In this document: piece after piece, positions 1 through 5,805 of the stretch
Layout of the letters: the number at the start of each line of letters is the position of its first letter
Numbering within the stretch: position 1 is the first letter of the stretch
Source: Anaerolineaceae bacterium
GTDB lineage: Bacteria > Chloroflexota > Anaerolineae > Anaerolineales > Anaerolineaceae
Length of the DNA stretch: 5,805 nt
NCBI GenBank assembly: GCA_030620065.1
Contig: JAUXFJ010000112.1
Location: 1 to 5,805, forward strand
Direction: 5' to 3'
The notes under the pieces: model-generated
What the model saw: only the letters and a program-made list of their open reading frames with translations
What the model was told of the DNA's origin: nothing
Databases searched by the model: none
Program-made: the position numbers and the translations under genes

Positions 1-828
1 GAGGTAGCTTTTCAGGCCGAAAGCCCCCAAGGGCGGAACTTCCATTTTGGCGTGCGAGAACATGCTATGGGCGCAGCTGTCAATGGGATGGTGATCCATG
101 GTGGTGTAATTCCATATGGTGGTACCTTCATGGTTTTTTTGGATTACATGCGTGGCGCTGTTAGGTTATCGGCCCTCTCAAAAATCGGTTCGATCTGGGT
201 TTTCACTCACGATAGTATCGGGGTAGGCGAAGATGGCCCTACGCATCAACCTGTTGAACACCTTGCCTCCCTGCGCGTCATTCCTAACATGGTTACATTG
301 CGGCCTGGGGATGCCAACGAAACAGCCCAGGCCTGGAAAATCGCCATAGAACGCCGGGATGGACCTACGGTTTTGGTGTTATCTCGGCAAAATGTTCCCA
401 CCTTAGACCGAAGTAAGTTTGCTTCGCCTGAAAACGTCAAGAAAGGTGCTTATGTCTTAGCCGATTTGGGCACTACAGAACCTGAAATCATCTTGATGGC
501 CTCCGGAACGGAGTTGGGTCTAATTGTGCCCGCGGGCGAACAGTTAGCAGATGAAGGCATCGGGGTGCGGCTGGTTTCTATGCCAAGTTGGGAACTATTC
601 CAGGCTCAGGGACAAGCATATATCGAGGAAGTGCTGCCTCTAGAAATTTCTGCCCGTATTGCAGTTGAAGCTGGTGTAACTTTTGGTTGGGAGCGTTGGG
701 TAGGCCGCACTGGAGTAGTAATGGGTGTAGATCGGTTTGGGGCCTCTGCTCCGGCTGTAACGGTTTATGAAAAGTACGGTCTGACAGTTGAGAATGTGGT
801 TGTTAGGGCAAAGGCACTATTAGGTTGA
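1..828 (+). CDS. tkt: Transketolase, C-terminal part (5' end outside window)
   Basis: Transketolase is a thiamine-diphosphate enzyme that moves two-carbon ketol units between sugar phosphates in the cytosolic non-oxidative pentose phosphate pathway. The frame is open from base 1, so the gene starts upstream; 275 residues and a TGA stop are visible, against about 660 for the family. Visible are the pyrimidine-binding and C-terminal domains. The GVREHAMG motif (visible residues 17-24) contains the catalytic Glu (residue 20) that activates the cofactor. THDSIG (69-74) and DGPTHQP (78-84) match the E. coli TktA segments around substrate-binding residues. SRQN and VSMPS also align with TktA, and the C-terminus follows the usual AKALL pattern. 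The GTG/ATG codons at 52 and 67 are internal, not starts. rpiB follows after 66 bp on the same strand, consistent with a shared operon. Identification is very secure; only the missing N-terminal half is unknown. Confidence 0.96.
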   Translation, partial: EVAFQAESPQGRNFHFGVREHAMGAAVNGMVIHGGVIPYGGTFMVFLDYMRGAVRLSALSKIGSIWVFTHDSIGVGEDGPTHQPVEHLASLRVIPNMVTLRPGDANETAQAWKIAIERRDGPTVLVLSRQNVPTLDRSKFASPENVKKGAYVLADLGTTEPEIILMASGTELGLIVPAGEQLADEGIGVRLVSMPSWELFQAQGQAYIEEVLPLEISARIAVEAGVTFGWERWVGRTGVVMGVDRFGASAPAVTVYEKYGLTVENVVVRAKALLG

Positions 829-894
829 GACGATTTTTACCTGAGATGTTTTTGAAATCGAGTTTGTCATCATAAGGTTTAGTCAGGAGAGAAT

Positions 895-1359
895 ATGCGC
901 GTAGCCATAGCCAGTGATCTTGCAGGGTTTCCCCTTAAAGAAATCGTTGTCGCTGCGGTACTTGCTGCAGGTCATGAACCAATTGACCTGGGGACGGATA
1001 GTACAGCCAGCGTAGATTATGCTGACTTTGCTGAGAAAGTTGGAATAAATATTCAGAAAGGAAAGGCAGCACGTGGGATTCTGTTGTGTGGTTCAGGAGT
1101 GGGGGCTTGCATTGCAGCCAGCAAAATGAGGGGTATTTACTCAGCTATCTGCCATGATACCTACTCGGCTCATCAAGGCGTGGAACACGACAATATGAAT
1201 GTGCTTTGTATTGGTGGGCGTGTGGTCGGCCCAGAAGTAGCAAATGAAATAGTTGCAGCTTTTTTGAATGCTAGTTTTGTTGGAAATGATCCTGGTCAAG
1301 ATCGGCATGCTCGCCGGGTGGAAAAAGTGCGAAAGTTAGAGGGAAAAGAATTTAGGTAA
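895..1359 (+). CDS. rpiB: Ribose-5-phosphate isomerase B (RpiB/LacA/LacB family)
   Basis: This enzyme interconverts ribulose-5-phosphate and ribose-5-phosphate, supplying pentoses to the flanking transketolase and transaldolase. It has 154 residues, the normal family length. The ATG is preceded by AGGAGA at 885-890, four bases away, which fixes the start. Residues 65-70 (CGSGVG) hold the catalytic Cys65, followed by the anion-binding loop and IAASK. His98 in VEHDNMNV aligns with E. coli His99, proposed for ring opening. Arg137 and Arg141 in RHARRVE align with the phosphate-binding arginines. The segment CHDTYSAHQGVEHD is typical of one RpiB subgroup. The oddity is at residues 8-9: Asp8 is retained, but the usual following His (His10 in E. 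coli) is Leu. LacA/LacB-type isomerases or another pentose/hexose phosphate substrate are possible in this family, but the neighbours favour ribose-5-phosphate. Confidence 0.93.
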   Translation: MRVAIASDLAGFPLKEIVVAAVLAAGHEPIDLGTDSTASVDYADFAEKVGINIQKGKAARGILLCGSGVGACIAASKMRGIYSAICHDTYSAHQGVEHDNMNVLCIGGRVVGPEVANEIVAAFLNASFVGNDPGQDRHARRVEKVRKLEGKEFR

Positions 1360-1407
1360 GCGATGATTTGGATGATGTCTGAATCTTCTTAATTAAAAGA
1401 GAAAATT

Positions 1408-2517
1408 ATGAATCCAATTAATAAATTACATGGTTTAGGACAATCTATTTGGTACGATAATATTGAGAGAAGGATACTGAAAAATGGTGAATTGGCCGCA
1501 ATGATCGAGCGTGGTGAAATTCGTGGCGTGACATCAAATCCCAGCATTTTTAATAATGCAATTGTCAAATCGAATGATTATGATGATGCCCTGATCCCTC
1601 TCGCTAAGGCCGGCGCTACAAATGATGAAATTTACGAAGCATTGGCAGTGGAGGATATAAGAGAAGCTTGCGATCTTTTGCGAAAATCGTATGATGAAAC
1701 AAACGGCTGCGATGGGTATGTCAGTCTTGTGGTAAACCCATACCTAGCGCATGATAGCAACGGGACTTCGGACGAAGCTGCTCGTTTGTGGGCTAGAGTG
1801 GATCGTCCAAATCTGATGATAAAAATCCCAGCGACAAAAGAAGGATTACCAGCCATTACAAAGACGATTGCAGCTGGTATTAATGTCAACGTAACGTTGA
1901 TTTTTTCAAATCAACGCTACAAATATGTTATGGAATCTTACCTGGCTGGTTTGGAACAGCGATTAGGCGCCGGTCAGGAAATTCACCGAGTGGCCTCAGT
2001 GGCTTCATTTTTTATATCACGAATTGACAGCATGATTGACAGTCAGTTAACTTCTCTGGGGGGTGAACGGGCTGATGCTCTTCGGGGTAAGATCGCAGTA
2101 TCTAATGCCAAATTGGCTTATGTTTTACATCGAGAAGTCTTTTCTGGAAGCCGTTGGTTGAAATTAAAGAAGGCTGGCGGACTTGTGCAAAGGGCTTTAT
2201 GGGCTTCAACCAGCACAAAGAATCCAGATTATCCAGACACCAAATACATTGACGAGTTGATTGGACCTAACACGGTCAATACCGTACCACCTGCAACTTT
2301 ATTAGCTTTTGGTGATCATGGAGTTGCTGCTTTGACGCTAGAGGCCGACCTCGATGCTGCTCAGGATGCAATGGATGAATTGTTTGCTTTAGGTATTTCG
2401 ATAGATGAAGTTACCCGGGAGTTAGAGTACCAGGGAGTCAAAGCTTTTGCGGATGCCTATTCTGCGCTTCTAGAATCTGTGGATGTACGCCGAAGAGCGG
2501 TTAACCCGAAAAAATAA
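1408..2517 (+). CDS. tal: Transaldolase, long actinobacterial/mycobacterial-type subfamily
   Basis: Transaldolase transfers dihydroxyacetone units from sedoheptulose-7-phosphate to glyceraldehyde-3-phosphate through a Schiff base, completing the non-oxidative pentose phosphate pathway. At 369 residues it matches the long Tal subfamily, not the roughly 220-residue short forms. Asp17 (WYDNI), Asn44 (TSNPSIF), the Schiff-base Lys139 (MIKIPAT), Asn161/Thr163 (NVNVTLIFS), Ser200/Phe202/Arg205 (ASVASFFISRID) and WASTSTKNP (265-273) are all present. The exception is residue 108: the family normally has VSLEV or VSIEV, giving the acid/base Glu (Glu96 in E. coli TalB), whereas this reads VSLVV with Val108. 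The ATG has only a weak GAG ribosome site, six bases upstream. It lies 48 bp after rpiB with no terminator between, so co-transcription is likely. The fold and family are certain; full activity is uncertain because of Val108. Confidence 0.94.
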   Translation: MNPINKLHGLGQSIWYDNIERRILKNGELAAMIERGEIRGVTSNPSIFNNAIVKSNDYDDALIPLAKAGATNDEIYEALAVEDIREACDLLRKSYDETNGCDGYVSLVVNPYLAHDSNGTSDEAARLWARVDRPNLMIKIPATKEGLPAITKTIAAGINVNVTLIFSNQRYKYVMESYLAGLEQRLGAGQEIHRVASVASFFISRIDSMIDSQLTSLGGERADALRGKIAVSNAKLAYVLHREVFSGSRWLKLKKAGGLVQRALWASTSTKNPDYPDTKYIDELIGPNTVNTVPPATLLAFGDHGVAALTLEADLDAAQDAMDELFALGISIDEVTRELEYQGVKAFADAYSALLESVDVRRRAVNPKK

Positions 2518-2548
2518 TGGGGCGTATTTCTTAAGATAGCACTCAATA

Positions 2549-2568
2549 CTTTTTCCGTTCGGAAGGAG
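2549..2568 (+). other. Hairpin whose 3' arm is a Shine-Dalgarno sequence
   Basis: Bases 2549-2556 (CTTTTTCC) can pair with 2561-2568 (GGAAGGAG) around a GTTC loop. This gives eight pairs, two of them G-U in plus-strand RNA. The 3' arm contains AAGGAG, a consensus ribosome-binding sequence five bases before an ATG. No U-tract follows on the plus strand, and on the minus strand the G-U pairs become mismatches, so it is not a good intrinsic terminator for either convergent gene. It may be chance. Confidence 0.3.
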
Positions 2569-2573
2569 ATTCA

Positions 2574-2636
2574 ATGTATAACAACTTGGATCTTTTAGTT
2601 ATCCAAAGCTATTTGTTTTCGATTCTGGATTATTAA
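2574..2636 (+). other. Possible 20-codon ORF or orphan translation start after tal
   Basis: An ATG five bases after AAGGAG (2563-2568) opens a 20-codon frame encoding MYNNLDLLVIQSYLFSILDY, ending in TAA at 2634-2636. The strong ribosome site lies 57 bp after the tal stop, where a further operon gene would be expected, but the frame runs into the 3' end of the opposite-strand c-di-GMP gene and stops. The peptide is hydrophobic and not recognisable. It could be a chance ORF, a true microprotein, or the remnant start of a gene lost when the neighbouring region changed. Evidence for expression is only the ribosome site. Confidence 0.2.
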
Positions 2637-4748
2637 TTCCTCCGTAGCTTCACCCCGGACAGCCTTCGAGATATAGTGACCTTGGATGAATTGACACTCA
2701 AGTTGTTTTAGTTGTTGGAATTGATGTCCCGTCTCTACACCCTCGGCGATTACGGAGATCTTTAATGACTTTGCGAGACCCACAATTGATCGAATGATCT
2801 CTGCATTGTTTTTATTTTGGCCAATTCTTTGAATAAATAAAGAATCGATTTTTAGCGTATTAACGGGAATATGTTGTAAATAACTGAAGGATGAATAGCC
2901 GCGGCCAAAGTCATCGATCTGCAGACTTATCCCTAGATCCCTGAGCCTTTCCATTGACTTCATAATTGAATCATTGTTTTCAACGAGCAACCTTTCTGTG
3001 ATCTCAAGGTTTAATGATGATGGTGAAATCCTGAATTCTCGGATGATGTTTTCAATCTGGTCCACGAGATCAGGTCGAGAGAATTGTTTTCCTGAAATAT
3101 TGACACTGACTGATATTGGATCTGATTTAGAACTTAATCCTCTTGCCTGCCATATCCGAACCTGTTTGCAGGCCTGTCTTAGGACCCAAATACCCAGGGA
3201 ATGGATTAAACCAGTTTCTTCTGCTAAGGGAATAAATTCATTTGGTAAGATTATTCCTCGTTCAGGATGCGACCAACGTACGAGCGTTTCAAATCCAAGA
3301 ATTCGTTTGTTATGAGACGCGACGATTGGTTGAAAAACTACAAATAAATTTTCCTGGCAAGATTCAGTAGAAGCCAGTATTTCCCGTAATTCATTTTCCA
3401 ATTCCATCCGCATCATACTTCGTTTATGCATAGAGGGCTGGAAGACCGCATGACATCCTTTTCCCCTCAATTTCGCGTGATACATTGCAATATCGGCATC
3501 TCTTAAGATATCCTCTGGAATCGTGTACCTGACATCACTCAAGATAATTCCCATACTTGCGGAAACGACAATATTTCGACCTTTTATCCTGGTCGGGGTC
3601 TGAATAGCTAGTTGGATACGCTCTGCAATCAAGATAGCTTCTGATACATCTTGGATATTTTCCAGTAAAACTGCGAACTCATCTCCGCTTAGTCTGGCAG
3701 CCGAATCACATGAGCGCAAACAAGTTTTCAGCATCTCCCCCACTTTTATTAGTAACTGATCTCCATAAATATGTCCAAGACTATCATTGATTAACTTAAA
3801 TCGATCCAAATCGAAGAATAAGACCGCAAATCCACCAATTTGGAGGCGTTTAGAGCGTTCCAAGGCATTCATAGTACGATCAATAAACAGTGCCCGGTTT
3901 GGTAATCCAGTTAGATCATCGTGAAAAGCATTGTGGAATAACTTTTCTTCAGTTTCTTTCTGAGTGTTGATATTCGTCAAAGATCCTGCCATACGGTATG
4001 CTTTACCGTCCTTATCCCTTACCGCTAAACCCCGGACAAGTACCCAAATATATGAACCATCTTTCCGTTGGAGCCGGTGTTCACATTTGAAAAACTTTGA
4101 AAGACCTTCTCGATGTCTTTGTAAGGTTGTTCGTACGAATTCAAGGTCAGCTGGATGGATCCGATTTATCCATTCGTTAAGGTTAGCAGAGATTTCTTCT
4201 GGCCGACACTGCAATAATTCTGCCCAGCGAGGTGAGTAATACACATCGTTTGTGAGTATGTTCCAATCCCAGATTCCGTCATTTGTCCCTTGAACTACCA
4301 AAGTATAGCGTTCTTCGCTTTCCCTGAGGGCTTCTTTTGCTTGTTTTCGTTCAATTGCATAACGTATAGCTCGAGCAAGAAGTTTGGGTTCTAATTCAGA
4401 TTTTAATAAATAATCTTGGCCTCCATTTCGAACAATCTTAGACGCCAGTTCTTCATCATTTAAATTTGTGAGTAGGATTACGGGTAACCAGGGAGCTTGA
4501 TTTGATAATCGTTCAAAGAGTTCGAATCTGGTGCCATCAGGTAAATGGAGGTCCAACAAAACGATATCAATGCTCCTACTTCTATTATTCTGGTTTTTTA
4601 AATAGTCGATACCATCAGCTAGGCAGCCTTTATGAATAATATTGAACGTTGGTTGATCGATTGATCGAAGCATATCCTGAATCATTTCAGCTTCAGCGAA
4701 ATTATCTTCCACCATCAATATTTGCACATTGTTATTAGGTTTCACCAT
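2595..4748 (-). CDS. Response regulator with PAS, GGDEF and EAL domains (c-di-GMP synthesis/degradation)
   Basis: This 717-residue cytosolic protein is predicted to couple a phosphorelay signal to c-di-GMP turnover. Domain order is receiver (about 8-130), a helical linker, PAS (about 145-262), GGDEF (about 270-435) and EAL (about 450-705). The receiver has Glu14/Asp15, phospho-acceptor Asp66, Thr94 and Lys116. The cyclase domain has DDLTGLPNR (277-285), FDLDRFKLIND, the signature as SGDEF (354-358), and a product-inhibition site RSCD (345-348) five residues upstream. The phosphodiesterase domain has its signature as ETLVRW (487-492) and retains Asn550, Glu582, Asp612/Asp613, Lys633, Glu669 and Gln689. 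Both activities therefore look possible; which dominates cannot be read from sequence. No membrane segment is seen. The ATG sits just before the receiver's first strand but has no clear Shine-Dalgarno. No histidine kinase is adjacent, so its partner is encoded elsewhere. It converges on tal. Confidence 0.95.
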   Translation of the reverse strand: MVKPNNNVQILMVEDNFAEAEMIQDMLRSIDQPTFNIIHKGCLADGIDYLKNQNNRSRSIDIVLLDLHLPDGTRFELFERLSNQAPWLPVILLTNLNDEELASKIVRNGGQDYLLKSELEPKLLARAIRYAIERKQAKEALRESEERYTLVVQGTNDGIWDWNILTNDVYYSPRWAELLQCRPEEISANLNEWINRIHPADLEFVRTTLQRHREGLSKFFKCEHRLQRKDGSYIWVLVRGLAVRDKDGKAYRMAGSLTNINTQKETEEKLFHNAFHDDLTGLPNRALFIDRTMNALERSKRLQIGGFAVLFFDLDRFKLINDSLGHIYGDQLLIKVGEMLKTCLRSCDSAARLSGDEFAVLLENIQDVSEAILIAERIQLAIQTPTRIKGRNIVVSASMGIILSDVRYTIPEDILRDADIAMYHAKLRGKGCHAVFQPSMHKRSMMRMELENELREILASTESCQENLFVVFQPIVASHNKRILGFETLVRWSHPERGIILPNEFIPLAEETGLIHSLGIWVLRQACKQVRIWQARGLSSKSDPISVSVNISGKQFSRPDLVDQIENIIREFRISPSSLNLEITERLLVENNDSIMKSMERLRDLGISLQIDDFGRGYSSFSYLQHIPVNTLKIDSLFIQRIGQNKNNAEIIRSIVGLAKSLKISVIAEGVETGHQFQQLKQLECQFIQGHYISKAVRGEATEELIIQNRKQIALDN

Positions 4749-4764
4749 GATTTTAAAAATATGT

Positions 4765-4782
4765 AAGGGGCAATTGCCTCTT
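4765..4782. repeat. Imperfect palindrome in the leader of the c-di-GMP gene
   Basis: AAGGGGCAATTGCCTCTT is self-complementary except for one G/T pair in each arm, with the perfect core GGCAATTGCC at 4769-4778. It lies 17-34 bases upstream of the minus-strand ATG. It could be a small operator or a weak leader hairpin; short palindromes like this also arise by chance. Confidence 0.35.
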
Positions 4783-4873
4783 TGAAAGCCTTCCTAAAGG
4801 GTGATGATAAATTCCGAGTGTGTGAAATATGCAAACCGTTGCAAGACTTGAACCAACTGTTGTGCCTCCATAG

Positions 4874-4924
4874 GTAGGAAGGGGATTAGATAGTGTTAAT
4901 TTCTGAATTCCTGCTTCTTCCTAC
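4874..4924. repeat. Spaced 8-bp inverted repeat GTAGGAAG / CTTCCTAC
   Basis: The arms at 4874-4881 and 4917-4924 are perfectly complementary and separated by 35 bases. Pairing could extend inward through two G-U pairs and one G-C pair. The pair ends ten bases before the -35 hexamer of the permease promoter, so it could be two half-sites of a looping regulator. One such pair by chance in this length is not very surprising. Confidence 0.3.
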
Positions 4925-4933
4925 AGTTATGGC

Positions 4934-4961
4934 TTGCCACCGTGGGACTTTATGGCATAAT
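4934..4961 (+). promoter_or_regulatory. Sigma70-type promoter for the permease gene
   Basis: TTGCCA (4934-4939) and CATAAT (4956-4961) each match five of six bases of the -35 and -10 consensus, with a 16-bp spacer. Transcription would begin near 4968, leaving an untranslated leader of about 60 bases before the ATG at 5030. The position, orientation and match are good; there is no experimental evidence here. Confidence 0.6.
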
Positions 4962-4971
4962 TACGCGCTGC

Positions 4972-4989
4972 ATGGATCTCCAGATCCAT
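4972..4989. promoter_or_regulatory. Perfect 8-2-8 bp palindrome, candidate operator or leader hairpin
   Basis: ATGGATCT (4972-4979) and AGATCCAT (4982-4989) are exact reverse complements around CC. The site begins ten bases after the -10 hexamer, at about +5 to +22 of the predicted transcript, a standard place for a dimeric repressor to block initiation. In RNA it could form a 7-bp stem with a TCCA loop. No U-tract follows, so it is not an intrinsic terminator. Confidence 0.5.
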
Positions 4990-5029
4990 CACGGTTGGGA
5001 TTCGACCTGACCAGACAGGAAAACAAAAT

Positions 5030-5805
5030 ATGGCTCACGTTTCTCACAAATTATCTAATTCATTAGAAGGTGCTCTTGCTGGTGGAGGTGATCCGGCGAC
5101 TTCCCCACTTTATGTTTTTGGCCCTTTTCTAAGATTAATTATTGTAGCTGGGGTTGCCCAGATTACATTCGGGACTTCTGTATGGATGGTGATATTAACC
5201 ATTGCAGTGGTTTCTGCGATGTATCGCCTCGTGATGCGTTGGGTAACCGATGGTTCTGGCGGGTCTGGCCTCAGTGAGGAAGAGTTTGGGGGTTGGGCTG
5301 TTAAAGTTAATGCAGCTATTACCTTTATCGAATATACCCTCACGTTCTTGGTTAGTATGGCTGCAATGGTTACTTTCATTGCTGACCGGCTCCCGATACT
5401 CAACGAAAAATTCCTTTGGATTCAGTACCGGACTTTGGTGGCTATTGCCCTGAGCATCCTGACGGGCTGGTTGGTCAATCGAGGACCTAAGATGGCGGCG
5501 CGAACTTTTGGCCCTGCTACTGCAGGTGTTTTATTATTACTTTGGGCTATGGTTTTCGCCTCTATCTGGCATTTTAAAGGCATTGTTCTGCCAGAATTTA
5601 ATCTCCAAGCATTTCAGCCCGAATATCTGGAATATACTATTGGTGGATATGTCCGCATCTTAGCTGTCATGACAGGTATAGAAGTTTTCGCAAATCTGGT
5701 GGCTGCTTACGATGGCACCCCAAGGGAAATGAGTAAAAAGGCTTTTAACAGTTTGCTCATAATCATGGGCACAACTGGCATCACAATGTTAATAGTAGGC
5801 CCAGC
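5030..5805 (+). CDS. APC-superfamily permease, N-terminal part (3' end outside window)
   Basis: An open frame of 258 codons plus two bases runs to the window edge. The ATG at 5030 follows AGGAAAA (5017-5023); an in-frame TAA lies at 4958-4960 and no other ATG, GTG or TTG intervenes, so the start is firm. The protein is an inner-membrane transporter with roughly seven hydrophobic segments visible: about 27-47, 48-70, 96-119, 131-150, 162-182, 205-227 and 240 onward. The first contains GGGDPATSPLY (18-28), a glycine-rich break like that of APC transporters and similar to the GDIGTSPLY of KUP potassium carriers. The segment MTGIEVFANLVAAY (214-227) and the following polar loop also look APC-like. 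The substrate is unknown; amino acid or cation are the family options. It is transcribed divergently from the c-di-GMP gene under its own promoter. Confidence 0.85.
   Translation, partial: MAHVSHKLSNSLEGALAGGGDPATSPLYVFGPFLRLIIVAGVAQITFGTSVWMVILTIAVVSAMYRLVMRWVTDGSGGSGLSEEEFGGWAVKVNAAITFIEYTLTFLVSMAAMVTFIADRLPILNEKFLWIQYRTLVAIALSILTGWLVNRGPKMAARTFGPATAGVLLLLWAMVFASIWHFKGIVLPEFNLQAFQPEYLEYTIGGYVRILAVMTGIEVFANLVAAYDGTPREMSKKAFNSLLIIMGTTGITMLIVGP

Larger units (their letters stand above)
4749..5029. other. Divergent intergenic region between the c-di-GMP gene and the permease
   Basis: This 281-bp non-coding stretch separates two divergently transcribed genes. On the permease side it carries a strong promoter candidate, a perfect palindrome and a good ribosome-binding site. 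On the c-di-GMP side a TATCAT -10-like hexamer (4804-4809, minus strand) lacks a convincing -35. An imperfect palindrome at 4765-4782, centred on GGCAATTGCC, lies in that gene's leader. An 8-bp inverted pair, 4874-4881 and 4917-4924, sits just upstream of the permease -35. No tRNA, known riboswitch or coding gene was recognised. Confidence 0.7.

Noticed and set aside
852..876. TTGAAA and CATAAG as an internal promoter for rpiB
   Set aside because: The spacer is only 13 bp, too short for a sigma70 promoter.
2586..2606. TTGGAT / ATCCAA hairpin at the end of the c-di-GMP gene as a terminator
   Set aside because: Only six pairs with a nine-base loop, no strong GC stem and no proper U-tract placement; the gene's stop codon lies in the loop.
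2974..3315. Plus-strand open frame of 113 codons
   Set aside because: It is antisense to the EAL domain, whose catalytic motifs prove the coding strand.
4804..4809. TATCAT (minus strand) as a promoter for the c-di-GMP gene
   Set aside because: The -10 match is good, but no acceptable -35 lies at 16-18 bp, so it was not called as a promoter.
4829..4873. 14-codon ATG frame in the divergent spacer
   Set aside because: No ribosome-binding sequence precedes it and the peptide has no distinctive feature; short frames like this are expected by chance.
5110..5403. Minus-strand open frame of 97 codons
   Set aside because: It lies wholly opposite the permease, whose protein shows clear membrane segments and a good ribosome site; the antisense protein has no recognisable motif.

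Overview
The window is ordinary bacterial chromosome, densely coding. It most likely comes from a Chloroflexota (Anaerolineae-like) genome. That assignment is inferred from the style of the RpiB, transaldolase and APC-permease proteins and from the moderate GC content; nothing here is diagnostic and no database was consulted.

Layout. Positions 1-2517 carry three same-strand genes of the non-oxidative pentose phosphate pathway: the 3' end of transketolase (tkt), ribose-5-phosphate isomerase B (rpiB) and an actinobacterial-type transaldolase (tal). Gaps are only 66 and 48 bp, with no terminator or convincing promoter between them, so they look like one operon. Together the products interconvert pentose phosphates with fructose-6-phosphate and glyceraldehyde-3-phosphate. 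Positions 2595-4748 (minus strand, convergent with tal) encode a four-domain c-di-GMP protein, REC-PAS-GGDEF-EAL, with apparently complete catalytic residues in both output domains. A 281-bp divergent intergenic region follows. It holds a near-consensus sigma70 promoter and a perfect 8-2-8 bp palindrome just downstream of the -10. Positions 5030-5805 are the 5' part of a polytopic APC-superfamily permease that runs off the window; because it has no stop codon here it is easily overlooked.

No mobile element, CRISPR array, tRNA, rRNA or recognisable novel multi-gene system was seen. The points most worth a second look are small. Transaldolase has Val where the family's catalytic Glu is expected. 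RpiB has Leu in place of the His of its Asp-His motif. Each is one A-to-T base change from the expected codon. A Shine-Dalgarno sequence sits in a hairpin ahead of a 20-codon ORF just after tal. The permease has a promoter/palindrome arrangement upstream and a KUP-like N-terminal motif.
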